Below are positions 18,160-27,349 of a stretch of DNA of 64,000 bases, piece by piece; the first letter of the stretch is position 1; each line of letters starts with the position of its first letter. The notes beneath the pieces are model-generated. The model had not been told where the DNA came from. It saw only the letters and a list, made by a program, of their open reading frames with translations, and ran no database searches. Source of the stretch: Maribacter halichondriae (lineage in GTDB: Bacteria > Bacteroidota > Bacteroidia > Flavobacteriales > Flavobacteriaceae); the NCBI RefSeq assembly GCF_027474825.1, contig NZ_CP107030.1:4465003-4529002 (forward strand), written 5' to 3'. Made by a program: the position numbers and the translations under genes.

Positions 18160-18886
18160 TATTCTTCAATTCTATTTTGGAAAGTAGCTCAAGTTCACCA
18201 GATTCGAAGGCTTTGTCGATTTCCAGAACCGATTCAAGTTCCGCTTCAGGCTGGTAGTTCCTATAATCCACAAATCGAATACCCCCTACCCTCCTTTCGT
18301 TATAAGCTTCCCGAAGTCTCATTCCCCCTCCATCGACATGAAATTCATACGCCAGATAATCCGGTTTTAGGGTTTCGGTATTGAACCAATACACATAAAC
18401 ATCATCAAAATCATCGCCTCCGTCTTGTTGGTCGAAAGTGACCTTTATCTTAAAATAATCCTCATTTTTAATCTTCACTTTTCCTAACATCGATTTGTTG
18501 ACCGCTGGGTCGTTAAGTCCGAAAGGTAGATAGGCAAAGTAATGAACCGAGTTTACGGAATTTGAATATTTGTTTGCCAACGTATCATGCAACGTAACCA
18601 AACTATCGTTCACAAAACGCTCAAAACCGCCAGGACTTTTTACATCGAGTACTATAGATGAGTCCGTTGTGGTAATACGCTTTAAGATTCGCCGTCCGTC
18701 AACAACATCCGAAGCATAGGATTTATCCCTGAATTCAAAGAACACATTGCTTTTTTCATATAAATCTCCACCGCATACTTCTATACTTTTGTCCACTATT
18801 TCTTGGGCAGAAGGTAAAGTAGGTTCCTTTTCCTTACAAGAATAGATGGCAATACACAGGATAATTGCAACAAACTTCTTTCTCAT
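18146..18886 (-). CDS. DUF6503-family lipoprotein
   Basis: 246 residues; signal peptide MRKKFVAIILCIAIYSC ends in a lipobox-like IYSC. The body carries the features of the flavobacterial DUF6503 family: AQEIVDKSIEVCGG near the start, FFEFRDKSY, and YVYWFNTETLKPDYLAY. Predicted periplasmic beta-rich protein resembling LolA/outer-membrane lipoprotein carriers in general shape. No function is known. It overlaps the convergent phosphatase gene by 14 bp. Confidence 0.75.
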   Translation of the reverse strand: MRKKFVAIILCIAIYSCKEKEPTLPSAQEIVDKSIEVCGGDLYEKSNVFFEFRDKSYASDVVDGRRILKRITTTDSSIVLDVKSPGGFERFVNDSLVTLHDTLANKYSNSVNSVHYFAYLPFGLNDPAVNKSMLGKVKIKNEDYFKIKVTFDQQDGGDDFDDVYVYWFNTETLKPDYLAYEFHVDGGGMRLREAYNERRVGGIRFVDYRNYQPEAELESVLEIDKAFESGELELLSKIELKNITLE

Positions 18887-18980
18887 CTTTTTTTAATACT
18901 AGTACGAATTTAATAATCAATCTTACTTTTAAGAACTCAATATAGTTTTATTTATAACCTACGGATTGGCATATTGTTTC

Positions 18981-18988
18981 TATTTTTG
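18981..18988 (+). promoter_or_regulatory. -7 promoter box immediately before smpB
   Basis: TATTTTTG is a perfect TANNTTTG match ending six bases before the smpB ATG (18995). If used, transcription would begin at or next to the start codon, giving a leaderless or nearly leaderless message. Confidence 0.55.
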
Positions 18989-18994
18989 CAGTAG

Positions 18995-19458
18995 ATGCAA
19001 CAGAAAGTCAACATTAAGAATAAAAAAGCCCGGTTCGAATATGAGCTGATGGATAAATTCACAGCGGGGATTGTACTGTCGGGTACCGAAATTAAATCCA
19101 TTAGACTTAGTAAGGCTTCCATTTCTGAAAGTTTCTGTGAATTCAATGACCGGGGAGAGCTTTTTATCATCAATATGCAAATCGATGAATATTCACATGG
19201 CTCCCATTATAACCACAAACCCAAAGCGGAACGGAAGCTTTTGTTGAACAAGCAAGAGCTCAAAAAACTGGAGAAAGAGGTCAATACTTCCGGTAACACC
19301 ATAATCCCCTTAAACCTTTTTTTAAATGACCAAGGTTTAGCAAAATTGAACATTGCCTTGGCCAAGGGTAAAAAATTATATGACAAAGGGAAACGATCAA
19401 AGATCGCGACAACAAAAGGGATTTGGATCGTATCAAAAAGAATTTCAATACGAGATAA
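18995..19458 (+). CDS. smpB: SsrA-binding protein SmpB, frameshifted in its C-terminal tail
   Basis: SmpB carries tmRNA to stalled ribosomes. Residues 1-129 are normal: [20 protein letters not shown], then [18 protein letters not shown] and [14 protein letters not shown]. At 19385-19387 (AAA before GGG) one A appears to be missing. Read as given, the frame runs to 19489 with an unrelated tail. Restoring one base gives [18 protein letters not shown] and a stop at 19456-19458, exactly the conserved tail that probes the mRNA channel (154 residues). The restored gene stops 10 bp before convergent pcm, whereas the raw frames overlap by hundreds of bases. Probably a sequence error. Confidence 0.93.
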
Positions 19459-19468
19459 TTTCAAAGCT

Positions 19469-20109
19469 TTAGTTTTTGTTCTCAAGTAGTGGAACGAACC
19501 GAAAAAGACCCATTTCTTTTTTTCGAATTGTTTTTCAGATTTTCTAACGTAAAGTGTCATTATTTGGTCCTCCTCCCCGACGGGAATAACCAGCCTGCCC
19601 CCTACCTTCAATTGTGAAAGTAATGCTTTCGGTACTTCAGGAGCGCCTGCAGTCACTATAATACGGTCGAACGGAGCTTCTTCTGGCCATCCTTTATAAC
19701 CATCGCCAAAAATGAACTTCTTTGGGCGATACCCCATTTTCTTAAAGAAGATGTTCGTTTTTTTGAAAAGCTCAAGTTGACGTTCAATAGTGAATACCTT
19801 GGTCTTCAACTTTAACAAGATAGCGGTCTGATAACCACTTCCGGTACCGATTTCTAAAACTTTATGGTTCGGTTTCACCTCTAAAAGTTCCGATTGAAAG
19901 GCTACGGTATAGGGTTGTGAAATAGTCTGGTTCGCCGCAATGGGGAAAGCTTTGTCCTGATAGGCATGGCCTTCGAAACTACTATCCATAAAAAGATGTC
20001 GGGGTACGCTACGAATGGCATCCAGCACTTTCGTATCGGAGATACCCTTCTCGATCAAGGTATCTGCCAATTTATTTCGCATTCCGCGATGTTTCAAGGT
20101 ATCGTTCAA
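19469..20109 (-). CDS. pcm: Protein-L-isoaspartate O-methyltransferase, frameshifted near its end
   Basis: Repairs isoaspartyl residues using S-adenosylmethionine. The start is TTG 20109 ([13 protein letters not shown]), matching family length; motifs are [27 protein letters not shown] and IIVTAGAP. At the A7 run on the coding strand (plus-strand T7, 19517-19523) one base appears lost. As given, the frame passes into a meaningless 85-residue extension ending at 19207, antisense to smpB. With one A restored it reads [18 protein letters not shown] and stops at 19469, giving 213 residues as expected. Confidence 0.92.
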
Positions 20110-20165
20110 GGGTCTGGTTTTGGAATTCCAAAGTTAGAGCGGAAAAATGCAATTCGCAAGTAGAA

Positions 20166-20262
20166 AAAATCGGGTTTCCCTCCTACGGCGGGCAGGCGGG
20201 TTTTGCACTTCGACGGCCTGCCCGACTTCTTTATTCAGAAGGGCGCTCAGTGTGACAGGTTT
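20166..20262. repeat. Intergenic repeat cluster with GC-rich palindrome
   Basis: The 20110-20393 gap holds this element. CGGGCAGG (20189-20196) and CCTGCCCG (20217-20224) are perfect inverted arms. The flanks GCACTTCGAC and GCTCAGTGTGACA are the two halves of the repeat seen whole at 53339-53364, here separated by about 40 bases. It looks like a dispersed intergenic repeat. No gene or promoter is apparent inside it. Confidence 0.6.
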
Positions 20263-20320
20263 CGGGTTTCTAGCACTATTTTTTATAGCCATCTAAACGA
20301 ATAAACCCATAAACTTTTTT

Positions 20321-20355
20321 GAACCTGAAACTTGAAACAAGAGAAACCTGAAACT
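20321..20355. repeat. GAAACCTGAAAC-type intergenic repeat
   Basis: GAACCTGAAACTTGAAAC followed by AAGAGAAACCTGAAACT: internal near-repeats of CTGAAAC. The reverse complement recurs at 42946-42971. Confidence 0.55.
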
Positions 20356-20369
20356 AAAAAAAGTATCCT

Positions 20370-20377
20370 TAACTTTG
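20370..20377 (+). promoter_or_regulatory. -7 promoter box for the 20.4-27.8 kb gene run
   Basis: TAACTTTG matches TANNTTTG exactly, 16 bases before the ATG at 20394. It would give a very short leader for the first gene of a long plus-strand series. Confidence 0.6.
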
Positions 20378-20393
20378 AACAAAATTCAATCTC

Positions 20394-21359
20394 ATGCTAA
20401 GAGTCGGGGTCTTGGGAGCGGGCCATTTAGGTAAAATTCATCTTCGCCTTTTAAAAGAATCCCCCAAATATGAACTTATCGGTTTTTACGATGCCGACGA
20501 CATTAATGGCAAAAAAGTAGCCGACGAATTCGGATATGCCTATTTTGAAAACATGAATGATCTTATCGATGCAGTGGATGTCATTGATATTGTCACCCCC
20601 ACGCTTTCGCATTACGACTGTGCGAAAAAAGCAATGGAAAAAGGAAAACATGTGTTTCTTGAAAAGCCGATAACAAATACATTGGCGGAAGCAGAGGAAT
20701 TACTTTCCCTTGAAAAAAAATATAATGTTAAAGGACAAGTGGGGCATGTAGAACGTTTCAACCCTGCTTTCAAGGCAGTGAAAGACGGAATCAAAAATCC
20801 CATGTTTATAGAAACCCATCGCTTGGCGGAATTCAATCCGAGAGGAACAGATGTACCCGTGGTTTTGGACTTGATGATCCATGACATTGATGCCATATTG
20901 AGTGTGGTTGGCTCCGAGGTAACACAAATCAACGCCAGCGGTGTTTCGGTTATCAGTAATTCACCGGACATAGCTAACGCCCGGCTGCAATTCGAAAATG
21001 GTTGTGTAGCCAATTTAACGGCAAGTCGAATTTCATTGAAAAATATGCGCAAGTCAAGGTTTTTTCAGAAGGATGCCTATATTTCGGTAGACTTTTTGGA
21101 AAAAAAGGTGGAAGTCGTCAAAATGAAGGATGCTCCCGAAACCGTGGGAGACTTTGATATGGTATTACAAAATGCCGAAGGTGAGAAAAAACAGATTTAT
21201 TTCGAAAATCCGGAGATTTTAAGCAACAATGCAATTTTAGAGGAACTTGAAACTTTCGCCGATGCCATCTACAATGATACCGTTCCCGTAGTTACCTTAA
21301 AACAAGGAACTGCCGCGTTGAAAGTAGCATTGGAAATAATTGAATCGTTTAAAAAATAA
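20394..21359 (+). CDS. Gfo/Idh/MocA-family NAD(P)-dependent oxidoreductase
   Basis: 321 residues. The N-terminal Rossmann fold has VGVLGAGHLGKIH; the conserved family motif FLEKPITNTLAEAE follows near residue 93; GHVERFNPAF and VLDLMIHDIDAI are the substrate-domain signatures. The family oxidises sugars, inositols and related compounds or acts on other substrates such as biliverdin; the substrate cannot be deduced. It is separated by 4 bp from the 3-hydroxyacyl-CoA dehydrogenase gene and heads the plus-strand gene run. Confidence 0.9.
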   Translation: MLRVGVLGAGHLGKIHLRLLKESPKYELIGFYDADDINGKKVADEFGYAYFENMNDLIDAVDVIDIVTPTLSHYDCAKKAMEKGKHVFLEKPITNTLAEAEELLSLEKKYNVKGQVGHVERFNPAFKAVKDGIKNPMFIETHRLAEFNPRGTDVPVVLDLMIHDIDAILSVVGSEVTQINASGVSVISNSPDIANARLQFENGCVANLTASRISLKNMRKSRFFQKDAYISVDFLEKKVEVVKMKDAPETVGDFDMVLQNAEGEKKQIYFENPEILSNNAILEELETFADAIYNDTVPVVTLKQGTAALKVALEIIESFKK

Positions 21360-21363
21360 TAAC

Positions 21364-22251
21364 ATGCAGAACATCGCCATAATCGGGGCAGGAACTATGG
21401 GCAACGGTATTGCCCATGTCTTTGCGCAAAAAGGCTATCAAGTACATCTTATCGATATTTCACAAAAATCGTTGGAGATGGGTGTAGCCACCATTGGGAA
21501 AAACTTGGATCGTATGGTTGCCAAGGAAAAAATCAATGAAGATGTTAAATTAAAAACTCTTGAAAGAATCCATCAGTATACCCAATTAATCGATGGAGTA
21601 AAGAATGTTGATTTAGTGGTCGAAGCGGCCACTGAAAACATTGATTTGAAATTGAATATTTTCAAAGAGTTGGATGCCACCTGTTCAGAAAACACCATCT
21701 TGGCTACCAATACATCCTCCATCTCGATTACCCAGATTGCGGCTGTCACAAACCGTCCCGATAAGGTCATCGGCATGCATTTTATGAATCCGGTTCCCAT
21801 CATGCAGTTGGTAGAAATCATCCGGGGATATTCTACCTCAAATGAAACTACAAAGGCTATTATGAACCTTTCCGAAAAGTTAGGGAAAATACCAACAGAG
21901 GTAAACGATTACCCTGGTTTTGTGGCCAATCGCATCTTGATGCCCATGATCAATGAGGCGATTGAAACCTTGTACAATGGTGTTGCGGGTGTACACGAAA
22001 TAGAAACAGTGATGAAATTGGGCATGGCCCACCCCATGGGGCCTTTGCAATTGGCCGATTTTATTGGCCTTGACGTTTGCCTTTCCATTTTGAACGTGAT
22101 GTACGACGGATTCAAAAATCCTAAATATGCCCCTTGCCCGTTATTGATTAATATGGTCGTCGCTGGTAAAATGGGCGTGAAATCAGGTGAGGGATTTTAT
22201 GACTATTCCCAATCTAAAAAAGCGGAAACTGTTTCAAAACAGTTCAGATAG
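21364..22251 (+). CDS. hbd: 3-hydroxybutyryl-CoA dehydrogenase
   Basis: 295 residues from ATG 21364 (MQNIAIIGAGTMG). Oxidises or reduces the 3-hydroxy group of short acyl-CoAs with NAD(P). The Rossmann motif GAGTMGNGIAHVFA, catalytic-region VIGMHFMNPVPIMQLVE and C-terminal NDYPGFVANRILMPMINEA are all present, followed by GEGFYDYS. The gene is the standalone form without a crotonase domain. It ends 4 bp before the DUF1015 gene. Confidence 0.95.
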   Translation: MQNIAIIGAGTMGNGIAHVFAQKGYQVHLIDISQKSLEMGVATIGKNLDRMVAKEKINEDVKLKTLERIHQYTQLIDGVKNVDLVVEAATENIDLKLNIFKELDATCSENTILATNTSSISITQIAAVTNRPDKVIGMHFMNPVPIMQLVEIIRGYSTSNETTKAIMNLSEKLGKIPTEVNDYPGFVANRILMPMINEAIETLYNGVAGVHEIETVMKLGMAHPMGPLQLADFIGLDVCLSILNVMYDGFKNPKYAPCPLLINMVVAGKMGVKSGEGFYDYSQSKKAETVSKQFR

Positions 22252-22255
22252 ATCG

Positions 22256-23491
22256 ATGGCCCTCGTTAAACCTTTCAAAGCAATACGACCGGTAAAGGAC
22301 AAGGTCTCCTTCGTCGCCTCTAGGTCGTATGACGCGTATTCTAAAAAAGAATTGAACGCTACCCTAAAATTCAATCCTTTTTCCTTTCTCCATATCATAA
22401 ATCCGGGATTCAAATTCGACAAAAAGGTATCGGGCAGCGAACGCTTTACATTGGTGCACAACCGCTATCTTGAATTTTTGGAGGATAACGTATTATTGAA
22501 AGATGCAGCAGACAGTTTTTATATTTATCAAGTTGAAAAGAATACCTATAGTTGCTGCGGACTTTTTGCCGCAACAAGTGTGGCGGACTATCGAGACGAT
22601 GTCATCAAAAAACATGAAGATACGATTCAGAGACGTGAGAAACTTTTTGCCAATTATCTAAAAACGGTTGAATTTAATGCCGAGCCCGTTTTGATGACCT
22701 ATTCTGACTCGGTCGCTATTTCAAGGATAATCGAGGAAGAGAAGAACAATCCGCCTGAATACCATTTTACGACTACCGATAAAATCACCCACCGGTTGTG
22801 GATTATCTCAGATAAACAGACCGTTGAAAAACTGCAAAAGGAGTTTGGTAAAATAAAGGACTTGTATATTGCCGACGGGCACCACAGAAGTGCCTCTTCA
22901 GACCTTTTGGCTTCCTATTTGGAGGAAGAAAATCCAAACCACACAGGAAAGGAACCGTATAACTACTTTATGAGTTATTTAATTCCTGAATCGGAAATCC
23001 GGATTTATGAATTTAACCGGATGGTGCAAGACTTGAACGGACTCACTAAGGAAGAATTCCTAATTCGATTGGATGAATTTTTCAGGATTGAAAATAAGGG
23101 GAACATACTTTACAAACCTTCTCAAAAGCATCACTTCGGCATGTACCTCGACGGCGAATTCTATTCCCTTTACCTTCGGAAAAAAGTATATCGTTTTAGC
23201 GATGTGTTGAGCAAATTGGATACACAGATACTTTTCAAAACCGTTTTGGAGCCTATCCTCGGAATTAATGATCTTCGAAACGACAAACGTATTTCATATG
23301 GCTACGGCAAGCACAATGTCATTAAAATGAAGGATGAAATAGACAAAGGGAATTTTGAAGTAGGTTTTAGCCTTGTTCCCATTACCACAGACGAAATCAA
23401 GGCCATCGCTAATGCAGGTCAGGTGATGCCTCCGAAAAGCACCTATATCGAGCCAAAACTTCGTAGCGGGTTGACGATATATGAGTTTTGA
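22256..23491 (+). CDS. DUF1015 family protein
   Basis: 411 residues beginning MALVKPFKAIRPVKDKVSFV, the standard start of this family; the longer frame from 22187 overlaps the previous gene. Further motifs are NPFSFLHIINPG, YIADGHHRSAS and YFMSYLIPES. The family is widespread, cytoplasmic and uncharacterised; some annotations call it a SpoOJ/ParA/ParB/RepB-associated protein without proof. It sits between hbd and yggS in a tightly packed run. Confidence 0.9.
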   Translation: MALVKPFKAIRPVKDKVSFVASRSYDAYSKKELNATLKFNPFSFLHIINPGFKFDKKVSGSERFTLVHNRYLEFLEDNVLLKDAADSFYIYQVEKNTYSCCGLFAATSVADYRDDVIKKHEDTIQRREKLFANYLKTVEFNAEPVLMTYSDSVAISRIIEEEKNNPPEYHFTTTDKITHRLWIISDKQTVEKLQKEFGKIKDLYIADGHHRSASSDLLASYLEEENPNHTGKEPYNYFMSYLIPESEIRIYEFNRMVQDLNGLTKEEFLIRLDEFFRIENKGNILYKPSQKHHFGMYLDGEFYSLYLRKKVYRFSDVLSKLDTQILFKTVLEPILGINDLRNDKRISYGYGKHNVIKMKDEIDKGNFEVGFSLVPITTDEIKAIANAGQVMPPKSTYIEPKLRSGLTIYEF

Positions 23492-23509
23492 GAATTTAAA
23501 AAAACTGAA

Positions 23510-24169
23510 ATGTCTATTGAAGCAAACCTGAAAAGTATAAAGGCCGATATTCCCGACGAGATTTCCCTTGTGGCCGTTTCCAAAACCAAGCCATTGGAAG
23601 ACATCATGGCCGCCTATGAGACTGGGCATCGAATTTTTGGGGAAAACAAGGTTCAAGAGATGGTCGAGAAATGGGAGAAACTTCCTAAGGATATTGAATG
23701 GCACATGATCGGACATGTACAACGCAATAAGGTCAAGTATATGGCCGAATTTGTGGGCTTGATTCATGGGGTCGATAGTCTGAAACTGCTCAAAGAAATT
23801 GATAAGCAGGCCAAAAAATACCAACGAATTATAGATTGTCTTTTACAAATCCATATTGCCGAAGAAGATACCAAATTCGGTTTTGATGTCAACGAAGTGA
23901 ATGAAATGCTCCATTCGAATGAATTCAAGGGCCTGGAAAACATCAACATTATAGGCCTGATGGGCATGGCAACGTTTACCGAAAACGAGGCACAGATACG
24001 TAGGGAATTCAAACAACTCAAATCTCTCTACGATACGCTAAAAAAGAGTATGTCGGAATTATCGATACTTTCGATGGGCATGAGCGGCGATTATCGAATC
24101 GCCATCGAAGAAGGCAGTACTATGGTGCGGATCGGAAGCAGTATCTTTGGAGCAAGAAACCAGCATTGA
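23510..24169 (+). CDS. yggS: YggS-family pyridoxal phosphate homeostasis protein
   Basis: 219 residues. PLP-binding protein of the alanine-racemase-like fold that balances cellular PLP and amino-acid pools. The PLP lysine is in LVAVSKTKP; FGENKVQEM, EWHMIGHVQRNKVK, LMGMATFTEN and LSMGMSGDYRIAIEEGST are the family signatures. The length is normal. The exonuclease gene frame begins within its 3' end but its preferred start is 37 bp downstream. Confidence 0.96.
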   Translation: MSIEANLKSIKADIPDEISLVAVSKTKPLEDIMAAYETGHRIFGENKVQEMVEKWEKLPKDIEWHMIGHVQRNKVKYMAEFVGLIHGVDSLKLLKEIDKQAKKYQRIIDCLLQIHIAEEDTKFGFDVNEVNEMLHSNEFKGLENINIIGLMGMATFTENEAQIRREFKQLKSLYDTLKKSMSELSILSMGMSGDYRIAIEEGSTMVRIGSSIFGARNQH

Positions 24170-24206
24170 AAAGAATAATCTCGACACTTTTGAAGGAAAA
24201 AATTTG

Positions 24207-25578
24207 ATGTACACCATATTGGACATAGAGACCACCGGCGGAAAATATAACGAAGAGGGCATTACCGAAATCGCGATCCATAAATTCGATGGCCATAAAG
24301 TAGTCGACAAGTTCATAAGTTTGGTCAATCCTGAAAAGGAAATTCAACCTTTCGTGGTAAACCTGACGGGCATTAACAATAAAATGCTACGAACGGCACC
24401 CAAATTTCACGAGGTTGCAAAACGTATCGTAGAGATTACCGAAGATTCCGTTCTGGTCGCTCACAACGCGCAGTTCGATTATCGTATTCTACGTACCGAA
24501 TTCCGTAGGTTGGGTTACAATTTCGAACGCAAGACACTCTGTACCGTAGATTTATCCAAGACATTGCTCCCAGATGCCGAATCGTATAGTTTGGGTAAAC
24601 TGGTGCGTTCACTTGGTATAGCGGTAAGCGATAGGCACAGGGCAAATGGCGATGCACTCGCTACCTTAAAGTTATTCAAACTTTTACTTTCAAAAGATAG
24701 TGATAAGTCAATCATTAAAAATGTAGTACGAAAAGAGAATCAAGGTGAACTTTCAGAAAGACAACTCGATATTGTTGAACAAATGCCTTCGGAAGTCGGG
24801 GTGTATTATATGCACAATAAGGATGGCGATATCATTTATCTGGCAAAGAGCAGCAATATTAAAAAAAGGGTAAATCAGCACTTCACCAAAAGTGGAAACC
24901 AGGCGAGAAGACTCCAAAAAGAGATCAAAAAAATAACCTTTGAAAAAACGGGAAGCGAATTGGTGGCCATTCTCAAGGAGCAAGAAGAACTAAGACGGAA
25001 TCGGCCTAAGTTCAACGCACGCCCCAAAAGAAGGCTTTTCAGTCATGGACTTTTCACTTCGGAAGATTCCCAAGGCTATATTCTCCTAAACGTGGAGAAT
25101 GTCGATCCCAAAAAAATACCTCACAACTTTTAATGGCATTCATAGCGCCAAAAACTTTCTTCATAAAATCACGGAAGAATTTTCCCTCTGTCTTAAACTG
25201 AACGGACTTTCTGAAGCAAAATCGAATTGTTCCAACTACACCGAAGGAGATTGCAACGGCGCATGTATCAATAAAGAGAATACTGTGAGCTATAATGACC
25301 GCGTCAAATCGGCCTTGAATAAATATTGCTTGAGCGACAAAGAATGTATCATCGTCGACAGCGGACGAGAAATAGGTGAATATAGTGCCCTTCTCATACG
25401 AAACGGAGTGTTCAAAGGTTATGGTTTTTACGACCTGAACCATCAAATCAATAATATTCATATCTTAGAATCGATAATTACCCCAATGAACGGGGGCGAA
25501 AACACCAAACATCTTATAGAAACCTATCTTAGAAAACGCAGGGTCAAAAAAATAATTCCCCTAACCGCGGAAAATTGA
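24207..25578 (+). CDS. DnaQ-like exonuclease fused to a GIY-YIG nuclease domain, frameshifted
   Basis: Restored length is 456 residues. Residues 1-170 are a DEDDh 3'-5' exonuclease (YTILDIETTGG, VAHNAQFDYRIL, HRANGDALAT). Residues of about 195-275 are a UvrC/Cho-like GIY-YIG domain (GVYYMHNKDGDIIYL, KKRVNQHF). The C-terminal part has a cysteine cluster (CSNYTEGDCNGAC). One extra A in the A7 run at 25110-25116 ends the first frame at 25133; removing it joins DPKK to YLTTFNGIHSAK. The start MYTILDIE at 24207 is preferred over 24147, which overlaps yggS. Likely DNA repair. The stop overlaps the next TTG start. Confidence 0.88.
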
Positions 25579-26429
25579 AAGACGAAAAACCACTTGCCGG
25601 ATGGAAACAAAAGCTTCATGAAATCATTTATGAGGCCGATACCCCAATGGGCAAATGGTTCGATATCCTACTTTTTATTGTCATTATTTTTAGTGTGATT
25701 CTCATCATGCTAGAAAGCGTCAAGGAAATTGATGCTAACTATCATGGTACGCTTCTGACTTTGGAATGGGTCGTGACCATTTTTTTTACTATAGAATATA
25801 TTGCTCGTATTATTAGCATAAGAAGGCCCTCAAAATATATTTTTAGTTTTTATGGCATTATTGACTTCCTTTCCACGATTCCGTTGTACCTATCTTATAT
25901 TTTGGCGGGTTCGCAAGTGTTTTTAGCTGTCAGGGCATTCCGATTGTTACGAGTATTTAGAATCTTGAAATTGGTGCAATTTTTAGGAGAGGCCTCGCAA
26001 CTCAAAAGAGCATTGAAGGCGAGCAGGGCAAAAATAACGGTCTTTCTTTTTGCTGTCGTTATTCTTTCTGTCATGCTAGGCACACTTATGTATTATATCG
26101 AAGGGGATGAGGCCGGCTTCACAAGCATACCCACTAGTATCTACTGGACTATTGTTACCCTTACAACGGTAGGCTACGGCGATATTGCGCCGATTACGCC
26201 ACAGGGCCAACTGATTGCAACGATGATCATGTTAGTGGGCTACGGGGTCATCGCCGTACCGACGGGAATCGTTACCGTGGAGTTCGGCAAACAAGGCAAG
26301 GGCAAAGAGAATCTGAGCGATGGCAAAGAACATTTTGTTCATGTCAATACCCAGGCATGCCCCGATTGTTCTGCCGAGGGGCACCGTGATGACGCATCTC
26401 ATTGCTATAAATGCGGAAGTCAGTTGTAA
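25575..26429 (+). CDS. Voltage-gated potassium channel with C-terminal zinc ribbon
   Basis: 284 residues from TTG 25575, which overlaps the TGA of the previous gene. Six membrane segments: S1-S3 at residues of about 25-115, an S4 voltage sensor with spaced arginines (RAFRLLRVFRILKLV), S5, a pore helix with the K+ filter TTVGYGD near residue 200, and S6. The cytoplasmic C-terminus ends with two CxxC-like pairs (CPDC and CYKC), a zinc ribbon. An ion transporter of the inner membrane; the zinc ribbon may regulate gating or assembly (inference). Confidence 0.92.
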   Translation: MKDEKPLAGWKQKLHEIIYEADTPMGKWFDILLFIVIIFSVILIMLESVKEIDANYHGTLLTLEWVVTIFFTIEYIARIISIRRPSKYIFSFYGIIDFLSTIPLYLSYILAGSQVFLAVRAFRLLRVFRILKLVQFLGEASQLKRALKASRAKITVFLFAVVILSVMLGTLMYYIEGDEAGFTSIPTSIYWTIVTLTTVGYGDIAPITPQGQLIATMIMLVGYGVIAVPTGIVTVEFGKQGKGKENLSDGKEHFVHVNTQACPDCSAEGHRDDASHCYKCGSQL

Positions 26430-27349
26430 TGTTAAAAACCCTTATTTCCATTGTAGGCCCGACGGCCATCGGAAAAACAAAATTGGCCATTGCCATTGCA
26501 AAACATTTTAAAACTGACATTATTTCCTCAGATTCGCGTCAGTTCTATAAGGAAATGAAAATTGGCACGGCGGTTCCTTCGGAAGAAGAGTTATCCATCG
26601 TACCGCACCATTTTATCCAACACAAAAGCATCTTTGATAAATATTCCGTTGGAGATTTTGAAAGGGACGCGCTCGTAAAGCTGGAAGCGCTTTTTGAGAA
26701 TCACGACATCGTGGTCATGGTAGGCGGTAGCGGTCTTTATATCGATGCAGTAACTCTTGGCTTGGACGATTTTCCTGAAGTGGACCCAAAATTTAGAAAA
26801 GAACTCAATCTACAACTGGCCGAAAGCGGCATAACCTCGCTTCAAAAACAATTAGAAGCTCTGGACCCGGAATATTATATAAAAGTGGACCATATGAATC
26901 CACATCGGCTTATTCGGGCCTTGGAAATCTGTTTGGCAACGGGTAAACCCTATTCGTCATTTTTGAACCGACCAAAGCAAGAACGCCCCTTTAAAACGAT
27001 TACCGTACAAATGACTGCCGATAGACCTCTAATTTACGAACGTATCAATAACCGTGTTGATGGTATGATCCGCGACGGACTTCTAGAAGAGGCAAGAGAG
27101 CTATATGCACATCGAAGCCTCAATGCCCTACAAACTGTAGGTTATACAGAGCTCTTTCATTATTTTGATGGATCATGCGATTTAGAATTTGCCATTTCCG
27201 AAATAAAGAAAAATACCCGAAGGTTCGCCAAACGGCAACTGACTTGGTTCAAAAAGAATGACAACGCGCTTAAAGTGGATCTAAACGATAATATTTTACA
27301 AGTCATAACCGAGACCCAAAAAAGAATACAAAAGTGTAAAAATGATTAA
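26429..27349 (+). CDS. miaA: tRNA dimethylallyltransferase
   Basis: 306 residues starting at MLKTLISIVGPTAIGKTK; the ATG overlaps the stop of the channel gene (TAATG). It adds a dimethylallyl group to A37 of tRNAs reading UNN codons. The P-loop GPTAIGKT, the DSRQFYKEM substrate motif, VGGSGLYIDAV and FAKRQLTWFK are all diagnostic. An upstream ATG at 26411 would add residues absent in the family. Confidence 0.97.
   Translation: MLKTLISIVGPTAIGKTKLAIAIAKHFKTDIISSDSRQFYKEMKIGTAVPSEEELSIVPHHFIQHKSIFDKYSVGDFERDALVKLEALFENHDIVVMVGGSGLYIDAVTLGLDDFPEVDPKFRKELNLQLAESGITSLQKQLEALDPEYYIKVDHMNPHRLIRALEICLATGKPYSSFLNRPKQERPFKTITVQMTADRPLIYERINNRVDGMIRDGLLEEARELYAHRSLNALQTVGYTELFHYFDGSCDLEFAISEIKKNTRRFAKRQLTWFKKNDNALKVDLNDNILQVITETQKRIQKCKND

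Noticed and set aside
19382..19392. Programmed frameshifting in smpB
   Set aside because: The site (ACAAAGGG) is not a classical slippery heptamer, and a dozen other genes show the same kind of homopolymer break.
19207..19468. C-terminal extension of Pcm antisense to smpB
   Set aside because: It appears only because of the missing base; the corrected frame stops at 19469 with the expected family ending.
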